Below are positions 18,229 to 27,581 of a stretch of 64,000 nucleotides of DNA, piece after piece. The stretch lies in the NCBI GenBank assembly GCA_023391625.1, contig JAEWAN010000034.1, forward strand, positions 434,001-498,000. The letters are read 5' to 3'. The notes beneath the pieces are model-generated. The model saw only the letters and a program-made list of their open reading frames with translations, was not told where the DNA came from and ran no database searches. How positions within the stretch are numbered: the first letter of the stretch is position 1; every line of letters starts with the position of its first letter. Both the position numbers and the translations under genes were made by a program. Source of the stretch: Bacteroidota bacterium (GTDB taxonomy: Bacteria; Bacteroidota; Bacteroidia; Bacteroidales; Paludibacteraceae).

Positions 18229-18609
18229 ATGAGGCAGAAAAGAGAAAGCAACTTTTCAAACCTGATAGACACCCTAAAGGAATACATAAATCTTAAAATA
18301 GAATACGGGGTACTTAGTATTACTGAACGAATATCAGTACTTGCCGGGAAAGTGGCTTATGTTGCTCTCATGGCTATTTTCAGCTTAGTAATATTACTGC
18401 TGCTCACCATTCTTATATACAATGTATTAATGGCGTGGATCGGTATTCCGTGGTTGGTTGCATTAATTGAAATCGGATTCATTCTCCTAATTATGGGTAT
18501 AATAGCCATATTCAGACATTCATTAATTATTAATCCGATAGCAGATTCCATTATCCGCAATATACTGGATTACGATAAAGAAGAAGAGGAGGAAGAAGAT
18601 GAAATATAG
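18229..18609 (+). CDS. Phage-holin III/X-like small membrane protein
   Basis: A 126-residue protein with an N-terminal amphipathic helix (LIDTLKEYINLKIEYGVLSI), two transmembrane segments (about 43-68 and 73-100) and an acidic tail ending in repeated Glu. This matches the 'phage holin family / putative Actinobacterial Holin-X' group, chromosomal proteins in Bacteroidota usually encoded next to YtxH. There is no phage context, so a lysis role is unlikely. Its last 11 bases overlap the next gene, which implies translational coupling. Confidence 0.82.
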   Translation: MRQKRESNFSNLIDTLKEYINLKIEYGVLSITERISVLAGKVAYVALMAIFSLVILLLLTILIYNVLMAWIGIPWLVALIEIGFILLIMGIIAIFRHSLIINPIADSIIRNILDYDKEEEEEEDEI

Positions 18610-18862
18610 AGAAATAAGATCTTTAAAAGATTTAAAAAAGCGCAAATACCTTATCCGGAGGAAAACTCAGAAGTATGAGCTATGGATGGGCGAAGACATA
18701 CAGACACTGGCTCACCCTATTGTAAACAACAGGTATATGTACAATAGAAACGGTTATGATGGAGAACCGACTCCCGTCATTTATAAAATAATAAGAAACA
18801 TAAAAAGAGGAATAGATATATTCCGGTTGGGGAGCGCTATATTTTTTGATTTTAAACGTTGA
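18599..18862 (+). CDS. Small basic hypothetical protein
   Basis: An 87-residue basic protein. It overlaps the preceding holin-like gene by 11 bases and is followed by a strong intrinsic terminator, so its place as the third gene of the YtxH operon is well supported. It has many Arg, Lys and Tyr residues (SLKDLKKRKYLIRRK, IYKIIRNIKRGIDIFR) and a weakly hydrophobic C-terminus (LGSAIFFDF). No family is recognised. It may bind membrane or nucleic acid by charge, which is speculation. Confidence 0.7.
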   Translation: MKYREIRSLKDLKKRKYLIRRKTQKYELWMGEDIQTLAHPIVNNRYMYNRNGYDGEPTPVIYKIIRNIKRGIDIFRLGSAIFFDFKR

Positions 18863-18877
18863 TTATTAAATTAAATA

Positions 18878-18915
18878 AAAAGTCAGGGAGGTGTCATAAC
18901 CTCCCTGACTTTTTT
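18878..18915 (+). terminator. Intrinsic terminator of the YtxH operon
   Basis: AAAAGTCAGGGAGGT (18878-18892) pairs perfectly with ACCTCCCTGACTTTT (18899-18913) around GTCATA, followed by T residues. The A-tract on the other side would let it also serve the convergent MFS gene. Confidence 0.93.
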
Positions 18916-18998
18916 GGTAATTGTTGGTCTGTCCCGACATAAATTAATACCCTAAATACAAGTATTTCAGAACCTATACTCCTACAAGATTCTATTAC

Positions 18999-20405
18999 CT
19001 AACTCTTTATATTCGGTTCTTCCAGACCATACCCCTTACGCTTATCTTCTTTTTTCAACAGGATAGCAAACAAAATAGCCAAGACTCCAAAACAAGCAAA
19101 AATCAACATCGGCAAAGTATAATTATATAGAGGAATAACCTGTTCTGTATCATCTACAACTTTTATCATCTGTCCTATCACACAATACTTATCCAAAACA
19201 AAACCAATCAGTAACGGAACTCCCATTAACCCCCAGTTCTGAACCCAGAAAGTCATTGCATAAGCCGTTCCTAACTTTTCCTCCGGTATAATTTTAGCCA
19301 ATGAAGGCCACATAGCCGAAGGGACAAGGGAAAATGCGATTCCCAGCAGAACTACCAACCCGATAGCCACCGGCAAACTATTAAGCGAAGGTATGGCAAA
19401 TAGCAAATGCACGAACAGCAAAATAACAGAACCGATAATCATAATTGTAGCCCCTTTCCCTTTTTTATCATATAAACTGCCAAAAAACGGTGTGAGAAAT
19501 AATGCGCTCAAAGGCAACAAAGCTGGAATATAACCGGCAAACACTTCTGAAATACCAAATTTTTGAATGATAAGACCTGTTGCATATTTTATAAAAGGCA
19601 ACACTGCCGAATAAAATAATACGCACAAAATAGCAATAAACCAAAATGTACGGTTCTTAGCAATATCCACAATGTCTGAAAACTTAAACTCACTATCATT
19701 TTTTATACCGGCTTCCGCATCCTCTGCATCCAATTTCCTATCAAAAAACACAAAAACAATAAATACCATTAACGCTACACACAACATAATAAGTGCCACT
19801 ATAATAGGCATACTCAGATTACCAGTCATCTTCACCAAAGGTACTGGAGTAAACATAGCCAAAGCAGTACCAATACGTCCCGTAGATGTATTCAGCCCAA
19901 TGGCCAACGCCATCTCTTTTCCCCGAAACCAACGGACAACGGCTTTGTTGGCCGTTATGCCAAACATCTCACACCCCATGCCAAATACACCAAACCCTAA
20001 TCCTGCCATTACTGCCGATTTAGCCTTAGGAGCTATAATTTGCCAACTGCCGATACTTAACTCCGTCATCCCTTCAAAATGACCGGATATAGCCCAGTAT
20101 TTTATACCAGCCCCTATCAGCATAATGACAATAGCCAATATTCCGGTAAAACGTATCCCCATTTTATCCAAAATCATCCCACCAAACACCAGCATCAGCA
20201 AAAATACGTTAAACCACCCATATCCACTGGTAAAAATACCATAGTCCGTGGCGCTCCATGATAAATTTGCCTGAAGACGCTCCTGCAACGGCGCCATGGA
20301 ATCGGTCAGATAATACATACAGAGCATCGTAAAAGACACCAATACCAGTACAAACCAACGGGCTGTCTTTGAATCTCTCAAAGTAGTAGAAACTTTTTGC
20401 GTCAT
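18999..20405 (-). CDS. MFS transporter
   Basis: A 468-residue major facilitator protein with about 12 hydrophobic helices. The loop 2-3 signature is present as GGMILDKMGIRFTG and its echo between helices 8 and 9 as GSLYDKKGKGATI. A central cytoplasmic loop (about 215-250) is acidic (DRKLDAEDAEAG). The segment WGLMGVPLLIGFVLDKYC resembles the MFSD1-like/organic anion subgroup seen in Bacteroidota. The substrate cannot be named from sequence. It is monocistronic; a minus-strand TAGATTTG at 20511-20518 might be its -7 element, but no -33 partner is seen. Confidence 0.88.
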   Translation of the reverse strand: MTQKVSTTLRDSKTARWFVLVLVSFTMLCMYYLTDSMAPLQERLQANLSWSATDYGIFTSGYGWFNVFLLMLVFGGMILDKMGIRFTGILAIVIMLIGAGIKYWAISGHFEGMTELSIGSWQIIAPKAKSAVMAGLGFGVFGMGCEMFGITANKAVVRWFRGKEMALAIGLNTSTGRIGTALAMFTPVPLVKMTGNLSMPIIVALIMLCVALMVFIVFVFFDRKLDAEDAEAGIKNDSEFKFSDIVDIAKNRTFWFIAILCVLFYSAVLPFIKYATGLIIQKFGISEVFAGYIPALLPLSALFLTPFFGSLYDKKGKGATIMIIGSVILLFVHLLFAIPSLNSLPVAIGLVVLLGIAFSLVPSAMWPSLAKIIPEEKLGTAYAMTFWVQNWGLMGVPLLIGFVLDKYCVIGQMIKVVDDTEQVIPLYNYTLPMLIFACFGVLAILFAILLKKEDKRKGYGLEEPNIKS

Positions 20406-20766
20406 ATTATAAACTTAACAAACATTCATACAATCAAAGTAAATATAAAAAACAAAACTATAACAGACATTATGCCATATAGTTCAATAATGGCTCTTTT
20501 CTGCTCGGCGCAAATCTACGAAAAAAAGCTATCCTATTTATAAATATGACAAAATTACCTGAAAATAAAAGTTTTCATTTTCGGTATCATTTTTGTAAAG
20601 AATACAAATAAATAAGATTGCAAAACACGAGAACGCATTTTTTTCCGGACCTGCACATAAGGAGGAAACAACAAGTCCGGTTTAAAACTGTCGAAGTGAC
20701 AGGTATAACATAAAAATGCACTTAAATAAATATGAATGGCATTTAACTAAACATATGCAAAAGGAA
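20406..20766. other. Divergent intergenic region (MFS / clpC)
   Basis: About 360 bases before the clpC promoter. It contains a minus-strand TAGATTTG (20511-20518) and a loose inverted repeat CCGGAC...GTCCGG (20645-20650 and 20675-20680) with a 24-base interval that includes GGAGG. No heat-shock CIRCE element or gene was recognised. Confidence 0.45.
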
Positions 20767-20797
20767 TTGCCAGATCATAAAGTTAAAATTATCTTTG
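20767..20797 (+). promoter_or_regulatory. clpC promoter
   Basis: TTG (20767-20769), a 20-base spacer and TATCTTTG (20790-20797) form a good Bacteroidota promoter, 27 bases before the clpC start. GAGGAG at 20811-20816 is a Shine-Dalgarno site. Confidence 0.75.
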
Positions 20798-20824
20798 TAT
20801 AACCAATTTTGAGGAGAACATATA

Positions 20825-23341
20825 ATGACTATGAATTATTCTGAACAACTGCAAGATGTGTTACAATACAGTACACAGGAAGCAGAACGCTTAGGCAACA
20901 ATTACGTTGGTCCTGAACATTTATTACTGGCTATTTTACGTAGCGGTACGGGAAAAGCTATCGACATATTAAACTATTCACAAGTAAATATTCCCAAAGT
21001 AAAACAGGCTATTGAAAGCCAAATACGTACCGACCGTGAGCCCAGTGGTGAAACCATTCCTATGCTGAAAAGCACGGAACGTATAAAAAAATTAATGGAG
21101 TTGGAAACCCGTTCTTTACTTGCAGATACTGCAGATACGGAACATTTACTATTAGCCATTTTGAAAGAAAAAAATAATTTAGCCGTAGATATACTTGAAA
21201 ATGAACATATATCTTACGAAAAGGTAAAGGCCTATTTAGAGGGTAATAATACCGAACCGCAGATGGGAGCCGCTTTCAGTGATGAAGAGGAAGAAGATGA
21301 TGATTTAAGCGGACGCCAGCAACATGCCAACCCTACATCCGGCGGTTCAAAACAAAGCGATACTCCCGCCCTGGACACATTCGGAACGGATATAACAAAA
21401 GCTGCTCTGGAAAACAGGTTAGACCCGATAGTAGGACGTGAAAAAGAAATAGAACGTCTGGCACAAATTCTGAGCCGTAGGAAGAAAAACAACCCGGTAT
21501 TAATAGGAGATCCGGGAGTAGGTAAATCTGCTATTGTAGAAGGGCTAGCGCTGAGGATTATCCAGCACAGAGTATCCCGTGTGTTATTTGACAAACGCGT
21601 TGTTTCACTGGATATGGCCTCCATCGTAGCAGGCACAAAATACCGTGGACAATTTGAAGAACGGATTAAAGCCATACTGAATGAATTGCAGAAAAATCCG
21701 AACATCATTCTGTTCATTGACGAAATACATACTATCGTAGGAGCCGGAAGTGCACCTGGATCATTGGATGCGGCCAACATGCTGAAGCCAGCCTTGGCAC
21801 GTGGAGAAATACAATGTATCGGAGCTACTACTCTGGATGAATACCGTCAAAGCATAGAAAAAGATGGAGCTTTGGAACGTCGTTTCCAAAAGGTGATGGT
21901 AGATCCTACCACGGCAGAAGAAACCCTGCAGATACTCCGGAATATTCAGGATAGGTACGAATATCATCACAACGTACGCTATACTCCGGAAGCCATTGAG
22001 GCTTGCGTACGATTGACCGACCGATACATTACGGACAGGGCTTTTCCGGATAAGGCGATTGATGCCATGGACGAAGCCGGCTCAAGAGTACATATCGGAA
22101 CAGTATCCGTACCGGCCGAAATAGAAGAGCTGGAAAAGAAAATAGAAGAATTACGGAAAGAAAAGACCAAAGTGCTGGCCGAACAGAAATATGAGTTGGC
22201 AGGCCCTATACGTGACCAGGAAAAGCAAACTCAGTACGCACTTGAAGATGCTATTAAACGCTGGGAAGAAGAATCACAGCAACATCCGGAAACCGTAAAT
22301 GAAGAACAGGTTGCCGAAGTAATTGCCATGATGTCCGGTATCCCCGTACAACGTATAGCACAGGCGGAAGGATTGAAACTTCGTCAGATGAAAGATGTTT
22401 TACAAAGTAAAGTCATCGGTCAGAACGAAGCCGTAAATAAAATTGTAAAGGCAATACAACGGAATAGAATCGGGTTAAAAGACCCTAACAAACCGATAGG
22501 TTCATTCATATTCCTGGGACCTACCGGTGTAGGTAAAACACATTTGGCCAAATCATTAGCCGAGTTTATGTTTGACAGTCAGGATGCGCTTATCCGGGTT
22601 GACATGAGTGAATACATGGAAAAATTCAGTGTTTCCCGTCTTATCGGAGCGCCTCCGGGATACGTAGGTTATGAAGAAGGAGGACAGTTGACCGAACGGG
22701 TGCGCCGTAAACCCTATTCCATCGTATTGTTTGACGAGATAGAGAAAGCTCATCCCGATGTATTCAACCTGTTACTTCAGGTAATGGATGAAGGCCGGCT
22801 AACTGACAGCCTGGGACGTCGTATTGATTTCAAAAACACAATCATCATTATGACTTCCAACGTAGGTACACGTCAGCTAAAAGATTTCGGCAAAGGCATT
22901 GGTTACAACATGTCAAGCGACGGAAGCATTAGTTCCGAGTATTCACGTGGAGTAATACAGAAAGCTTTGCAACGTACATTCTCTCCGGAGTTCTTGAACA
23001 GGGTTGACGACATCATCATGTTTGACCAGCTAAGCAGGGAAGCCATCTTCTCCATTATTGATCTGGAATTAAAAGGATTGTTCAACCGTGTTACGGAAAT
23101 GGGATACAAATTAGAACTAACCAATGAAGCAAAAGATTTCATTGCCGACAAAGGTTACGATGTACAATTCGGTGCACGTCCGCTGAAACGGGCTATCCAA
23201 CGCTATATGGAAGATGAACTGGCTGATATTATACTGGCCGGCGAAGTGAAACCGGGTGACACAATATTGCTTGATCTGGATAAAGAAAACCAGGCAATAA
23301 AAAGCAGTATTGTAAAACAAAATATGGCATTAAACGCATAA
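20825..23341 (+). CDS. clpC: ATP-dependent Clp protease ATP-binding subunit ClpC
   Basis: An 838-residue Hsp100 unfoldase that feeds proteins to ClpP. Two Clp-N repeats occupy about 1-140, then an acidic linker. The first AAA+ module has GDPGVGKSAIVEG (Walker A) and ILFIDEIHTIVGAG (Walker B); a short coiled middle domain with EQKYELAGPIRDQEKQ (UVR-like) marks ClpC rather than ClpA or ClpB. The second AAA+ module has GPTGVGKTHLAKS and VLFDEIEKAHP. A GIGYN loop near FGKGIGYNMS is in the position of the ClpP-docking 'LGF' loop. It is monocistronic with its own promoter and terminator. Protein quality control is the expected role. Confidence 0.95.
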   Translation: MTMNYSEQLQDVLQYSTQEAERLGNNYVGPEHLLLAILRSGTGKAIDILNYSQVNIPKVKQAIESQIRTDREPSGETIPMLKSTERIKKLMELETRSLLADTADTEHLLLAILKEKNNLAVDILENEHISYEKVKAYLEGNNTEPQMGAAFSDEEEEDDDLSGRQQHANPTSGGSKQSDTPALDTFGTDITKAALENRLDPIVGREKEIERLAQILSRRKKNNPVLIGDPGVGKSAIVEGLALRIIQHRVSRVLFDKRVVSLDMASIVAGTKYRGQFEERIKAILNELQKNPNIILFIDEIHTIVGAGSAPGSLDAANMLKPALARGEIQCIGATTLDEYRQSIEKDGALERRFQKVMVDPTTAEETLQILRNIQDRYEYHHNVRYTPEAIEACVRLTDRYITDRAFPDKAIDAMDEAGSRVHIGTVSVPAEIEELEKKIEELRKEKTKVLAEQKYELAGPIRDQEKQTQYALEDAIKRWEEESQQHPETVNEEQVAEVIAMMSGIPVQRIAQAEGLKLRQMKDVLQSKVIGQNEAVNKIVKAIQRNRIGLKDPNKPIGSFIFLGPTGVGKTHLAKSLAEFMFDSQDALIRVDMSEYMEKFSVSRLIGAPPGYVGYEEGGQLTERVRRKPYSIVLFDEIEKAHPDVFNLLLQVMDEGRLTDSLGRRIDFKNTIIIMTSNVGTRQLKDFGKGIGYNMSSDGSISSEYSRGVIQKALQRTFSPEFLNRVDDIIMFDQLSREAIFSIIDLELKGLFNRVTEMGYKLELTNEAKDFIADKGYDVQFGARPLKRAIQRYMEDELADIILAGEVKPGDTILLDLDKENQAIKSSIVKQNMALNA

Positions 23342-23363
23342 TTACCAATTACTAATCAAGCTC

Positions 23364-23398
23364 AATCCCTACAGAGAAAACTCTGTAGGGATTTTTTA
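23364..23398 (+). terminator. Intrinsic terminator after clpC
   Basis: AATCCCTACAGAG (23364-23376) and CTCTGTAGGGATT (23381-23393) form a perfect 13-bp stem with an AAAA loop and a T tail. Confidence 0.95.
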
Positions 23399-23731
23399 TA
23401 GCCGGATTTATCAATTGATTCTATCAAAAGTAAATAACCCGGCAACCGGATTTATTTCTGTCGAAATAAATCCTTTTTTCGTCGAAAAATATTTTTCTAA
23501 CTCTACAAAACAGGTTACCTTCGTTTATGAAAAAAAGCGCGACTCTGAATTGTAAAAATATTTGAAAAAACATTTAAAAAGTCTTTTTTCTATAAATACA
23601 ATTGTATCTTTGTATTATTTATAATTACAACTCTTTTGTAATAATTATCAGATATAGATTTAATTTTCAGTTGGTTATTAGTTATTTTTTATTCTATAAA
23701 CAAACAATAATCAGCAGATAAAAAAATATTT
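23399..23731. other. Upstream region of the Hdr-like operon
   Basis: About 330 AT-rich bases. The only signal is the -7 element at 23605-23612, leaving a leader of roughly 110 bases before the first gene. No hairpin or riboswitch was recognised. Confidence 0.5.
23605..23612 (+). promoter_or_regulatory. Probable promoter of the Hdr-like/sulfonolipid operon
   Basis: TATCTTTG is an exact -7 element; the -33 region is a T-rich stretch without a clean TTTG at N19. It is the best promoter candidate before the hdrC-like gene. Confidence 0.55.
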
Positions 23732-24436
23732 ATGCCTAAATTAACGGAACTCCTATCACAAGATGTACGGTTCAAAGAAGCCCTTACAGCTTGTATGAAC
23801 TGTGGAATCTGCACCGCCATATGTCCTGCCGCTGAATTTTATAAATATGATCCACGCCAAATATGTGCTTTGGTTCAGTCAAAGGACGAAGAAAAAATAG
23901 AAGAATTGCTTAAAAGTGAGACCATCTGGTATTGCGGACAATGTATGTCCTGCAAAACACGTTGTCCAAGGGGGAATGTTCCAGGACTGGTTATCACTGT
24001 GCTTCGTAAATTATCCCAGGAATTGGGATATTTCACCAATAGCGAAAAAGGACGGCAACAGTTCGTAATAAAAAGAGTGGTCGGAGAAAACATTCTTAAA
24101 ACCGGATATTGTGTGCATCCTGATGTCGTTACACCAGAAAAGCATCCGGAACAAGGGCCCATATGGAAATGGTATTGTGACAACGTAGAAGAAGTTGTAG
24201 ACCGTGTAGGAGGAAACTATAAAAAAGAAGGCCCCGGAGCACTTCGAATAATCAGGGAAGACAATCTGGAAGAAGTCAGAAAAATTTTTGAAGTAACGGG
24301 AGGATATGAGTTCCATCAACACATTGAAGATTACTCCAAAGAAAAGGCCAAGGAAATGGGATATATAAATGAAATGATTGACAAAGAGTACCTTGACCTC
24401 GTATATACCGAAAACGAAAAAGACCATCAAAAATAA
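23732..24436 (+). CDS. HdrC-like iron-sulfur protein (C1)
   Basis: A 234-residue soluble protein of the heterodisulfide reductase subunit C type. Two 4Fe-4S motifs are visible: Cys21/24/27/31 (CMNCGICTAICP) and Cys68/71/74/78 (CGQCMSCKTRCP). It carries an extra C-terminal half of about 120 residues beyond the ferredoxin core, which fits the larger HdrC1-type subunits of Hdr-like clusters. HdrC passes electrons between a flavin subunit and the HdrB site. It is the first gene of a run hdrC-hdrB-(glycosylase)-hdrA-hdrC-membrane subunit. The organism type makes methanogenic CoM-S-S-CoB an unlikely substrate, so the true partner is unknown. Confidence 0.85.
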   Translation: MPKLTELLSQDVRFKEALTACMNCGICTAICPAAEFYKYDPRQICALVQSKDEEKIEELLKSETIWYCGQCMSCKTRCPRGNVPGLVITVLRKLSQELGYFTNSEKGRQQFVIKRVVGENILKTGYCVHPDVVTPEKHPEQGPIWKWYCDNVEEVVDRVGGNYKKEGPGALRIIREDNLEEVRKIFEVTGGYEFHQHIEDYSKEKAKEMGYINEMIDKEYLDLVYTENEKDHQK

Positions 24437-24529
24437 TAAATACGCACACACGCAGTATGGAAATGTGCTTTTATTAACGAACAACAAAATATCGCCTGTT
24501 AAGTAAAGAAACAACAGGGCATTAGCTTT

Positions 24530-25585
24530 ATGAAAAAACATCCTTGGAACGAATATCAAAAAGAAATAGCAGAAGACGATTTTTTTTATGAACGTAGCTG
24601 TATCAGACAGTCCTTTTTTCCCGGCTCTGAAACTACTTTTCTAAAAATACTAAAAGATGAATTAGGCAAAAATATTGTTGACGACCCTAATGCACACACC
24701 TGTACCGGAATCGGTTATCATGCGGACGTAGTACCGTTTGACACCACGCAGACAGTCTGTGCACGTCTGTTTTCGCTAATGAGCGATGCCGGATTAAAAA
24801 ATTACGTTCCCTCCTGTGTCACTTCATTCGGTATATTCACTGAAGTGGTGGAAACATGGAAACATTTTCCCGAAGAACTGGAAAAAACAAGGGAAAATTT
24901 GAAAAAAGCTACCGGAAGGGAGTTTGAAATTCCGAATAACATTGCACATCCCAGTGATATCGTATATAAGTTCAGAAATGAACTTAAGAAAAAAATGAAA
25001 TACCAACTTGTCAATAAACAAACAGGAAAGCCCCTGAAAGTTGTGGAACACGTAGGTTGCCATTACGGTAAAGTGTTTAAGGACAAAGCTGTGGGAGGTG
25101 CGGAATTTACACACGTACTGGCCGGAATGATTGAAGCCTGGGGAGGCGAAGTGGTGGACTATCCGGAACGACGTCATTGCTGTGGATTTGGGTTCAGAAA
25201 TTATCTGGTACAGGCTAACAGAGGATACTCTGTCGCCAACACAAAGAAAAAATTCGAATCCATGCAACCTTATAAACCGGATTTCATCGTAGCAAACTGC
25301 CCTGGCTGCGCCATGTTTATGGATAAATGGCAATACACAATTGCAGAAATGGAAGGTATTACCTATGACGATGAAGGAAGAGGAATCCCCGTACTTACGT
25401 ACGAAGAGATGGCTGGTATGCTGTTAGGATACAATCCATGGGACATGGGAATGCAAATGCACCAGGTACAAGTAGAGTCGTTACTGGATAAAATAGGCAT
25501 AAAATATGACCCGAATGACAAATATATAGGCAAATCGGGAAAACATTTGGGAGAACCGGAAAAACCGGACAACCTAAAAGTATAA
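24530..25585 (+). CDS. HdrB-like protein with one complete CCG domain
   Basis: A 351-residue protein of the HdrB type. The C-terminal cysteine-rich domain is complete: VGCHYGK (about 176), HCCGFGFR (about 215) and NCPGCAMF (about 256), the Cx(n)CCGx(n)CxxC pattern that binds the catalytic noncubane cluster. The N-terminal half keeps the fold marks but not the ligands: CTGIGYH (about 57) and PSCVTSFGIF (about 95) lack the CC pair. HdrB reduces or oxidises disulfide-type sulfur compounds. It follows the HdrC-like gene by 93 bases. A single active CCG site is a feature to compare with sHdrB1 and QmoB-type proteins. Confidence 0.85.
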   Translation: MKKHPWNEYQKEIAEDDFFYERSCIRQSFFPGSETTFLKILKDELGKNIVDDPNAHTCTGIGYHADVVPFDTTQTVCARLFSLMSDAGLKNYVPSCVTSFGIFTEVVETWKHFPEELEKTRENLKKATGREFEIPNNIAHPSDIVYKFRNELKKKMKYQLVNKQTGKPLKVVEHVGCHYGKVFKDKAVGGAEFTHVLAGMIEAWGGEVVDYPERRHCCGFGFRNYLVQANRGYSVANTKKKFESMQPYKPDFIVANCPGCAMFMDKWQYTIAEMEGITYDDEGRGIPVLTYEEMAGMLLGYNPWDMGMQMHQVQVESLLDKIGIKYDPNDKYIGKSGKHLGEPEKPDNLKV

Positions 25586-25751
25586 TGTTCCGTTCTAAAT
25601 ACAGCCTCCACCCTATCCTATCCGATTAGAATATAAATCAGGGCAATAAGGTGAAGAAAAAATTGTGAGCAACTGTTTAAAATAAAAAGACAAACAAAAA
25701 TAGTCTGACTTCATTACTTGGATTAATCTTTATTTTGATACCATACTTTGT

Positions 25752-26450
25752 ATGAAAACATTTTCTGAAAAAATAAACGCTTATAACCGTGCTCTTGATT
25801 TTCAAGAAAAATTACCGGGGAATATACGTGTTATGAATCCATTTAAAGAAAATAAAAATGTAATTGAAGTCTCCGAAGCTTTTTATCAGAAATATTATAA
25901 CGACCTAAATCCCCGTTTCCTTATCCTTGGAATAAATCCAGGACGGTTTGGAGCCGGACTTACCGGCATTCCATTTACCGATTCCGTCAGATTAAAGGAA
26001 CGGTGTGGCATAACAAACTATACCGGGCCAGAAACTCACGAGCTATCTTCTGTTTTTATCTATGACATGATAGAACAATATGGAGGAGAAGAAAAGTTTT
26101 ACAATAAATTTTTCATCAACTCATTAAGTCCTTTAGGGTTCACAACCATAAAAGAAACAGGTAAAGAAGTCAACTGTAATTATTATGACTCTAAAGAACT
26201 AACAGAAGCTGTACGACCGTTTATTATCAACAACATGCAGGAGTTAATAAACCTCGGTTTTGAACACAGCACCTGCGTATGTCTGGGAACAGGAAAGAAT
26301 CAACAATTTCTCAATAAACTAAACAAGGAATACGGATTTTTTGGTAATATTATAACCCTGGAGCATCCCAGATTCATAATGCAATACAGGTTAAAGAAGA
26401 AACAAGAGTATATTGAAAAGTATATCGAAATATTAAACAGCATCAGTTGA
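25752..26450 (+). CDS. SMUG2-type uracil-DNA glycosylase (DUF4918 family)
   Basis: A 232-residue soluble protein. FLILGINPGRFGAGLTGIPF (about 56-75) corresponds to the SMUG/UDG motif I 'GmNPGp.Gm.qtGvPFgd', and LEHPRF (about 210-215) to motif II, whose His is the usual catalytic or leaving-group residue. The IFINSLSPLGF-like strand (FFINSLSPLGF, about 120-130) is also family-typical. The group SMUG2/DUF4918 was described from Bacteroidota and removes uracil from DNA. It lies inside the Hdr-like gene run, 166 bases after hdrB and 31 before hdrA, with no clear promoter of its own. A DNA repair enzyme here is unexpected. Confidence 0.8.
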   Translation: MKTFSEKINAYNRALDFQEKLPGNIRVMNPFKENKNVIEVSEAFYQKYYNDLNPRFLILGINPGRFGAGLTGIPFTDSVRLKERCGITNYTGPETHELSSVFIYDMIEQYGGEEKFYNKFFINSLSPLGFTTIKETGKEVNCNYYDSKELTEAVRPFIINNMQELINLGFEHSTCVCLGTGKNQQFLNKLNKEYGFFGNIITLEHPRFIMQYRLKKKQEYIEKYIEILNSIS

Positions 26451-26481
26451 AACAACCGGCAGATTTGCAAATAGCTGCCGA

Positions 26482-27510
26482 ATGAGCTTAAATATGAAAG
26501 AAAAAGTTATAATTATAGGTGCCGGCCCTGCCGGAATGGAAGCCGCTGCACAACTTGCGGAAAACAACGTACAAGTTTGCCTGCTGGAAAAAGAAGAACA
26601 ACCCGGCGGAAACCTGAAAAACTGGGTAAAACTATTCCCTGATTTTACAGATGCAGGTAGTGTAAGAAAACAACTCGTAGATAAAATCAGCCATAACAAT
26701 ATAGATCTGAAAACCAATGTGTCTGTAAAAAAACTCTACTCCGAAAATGGAAAATGGTATGCACAAAACGGTTCGGATACTACATATGAAGCGGATGCTG
26801 TCCTTTTGGCCAGCGGATTTGAACCATTTGATGCTAAACGCAAAGAAGAATTAGGATACGGCATTTATCCGAACATTATCACTTCCGTGGATTTTGAAAA
26901 AATGACAAAAGAAGGTAAAATACAGACAACTGATGGGAATGCTCCTCAACGGATTGCTTTCCTTAACTGTGTAGGATCACGTGACGAAAAAGTAGGGAAC
27001 CACTATTGTTCACGTGCATGCTGTATTAATGCAGTGAAACAGGCAATTGAATATAAAGAGCTTGTGCCGGAAGGAGAAGCCTATGTTTTTTATATGGATT
27101 TACGCATGTCCGGACAATGTTATGAAGAATTATACAGAAAATCGCAACAGGATTTCTCTGTAAATTACATTCGCGGAAGAATATCCGAAGCGGCAGGTAC
27201 ATTAGGAAACCGCGTACAAATAAAGGCTGAAGACACACTTACCGGACTACCCCTGAAACTGACAGTCGATATGCTGGTTCTCATGGTAGGTATGGAAGCC
27301 TCTAAAGGAACAGCAACTTTAAGCAAGCAAAATGAAATTGCAGGAGAATACGGTTTTGCCCGAAGTACGGACATGTTTATATCAGATAATCAAACAGGCA
27401 AAAACGGACTGTTCTTAGCCGGCGCCTGCAAACGTCCTCTTACAATTCCGGAAACACTGATGGACGCCCGTGCAGCAGCAGTGCAAATCATTGATTACCT
27501 GAAACAGTAA
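26482..27510 (+). CDS. Short HdrA-like flavoprotein
   Basis: A 342-residue FAD protein of the HdrA/QmoA group. The N-terminal dinucleotide fold reads IIIGAGPAGMEAAAQL (about 9-24) with EKEEQPGGNL next. The HdrA hallmark NCVGSRDEKVG...YCSRACCINAVKQA (about 158-190) is intact, and the second FAD motif is GLFLAGACKRPLTIPETLMD. It lacks the N-terminal and C-terminal ferredoxin domains of methanogen HdrA, so it has the compact size of sHdrA or QmoA. ATG 26494 (MKEKVIII) is an alternative start that fits the fold better than 26482. It would be the flavin hub between the C and B subunits. Confidence 0.87.
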   Translation: MSLNMKEKVIIIGAGPAGMEAAAQLAENNVQVCLLEKEEQPGGNLKNWVKLFPDFTDAGSVRKQLVDKISHNNIDLKTNVSVKKLYSENGKWYAQNGSDTTYEADAVLLASGFEPFDAKRKEELGYGIYPNIITSVDFEKMTKEGKIQTTDGNAPQRIAFLNCVGSRDEKVGNHYCSRACCINAVKQAIEYKELVPEGEAYVFYMDLRMSGQCYEELYRKSQQDFSVNYIRGRISEAAGTLGNRVQIKAEDTLTGLPLKLTVDMLVLMVGMEASKGTATLSKQNEIAGEYGFARSTDMFISDNQTGKNGLFLAGACKRPLTIPETLMDARAAAVQIIDYLKQ

Positions 27511-27581
27511 ATAAAGAATCAATTCTAAAAGCTCTAAATTCAAAGTTCAACGTACAAACTTTTGAATATAGAATTACACAT

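Noticed and set aside
18229..18609. Prophage lysis gene
   Set aside because: The holin-like protein belongs to the chromosomal YtxH-linked group; no phage genes surround it.
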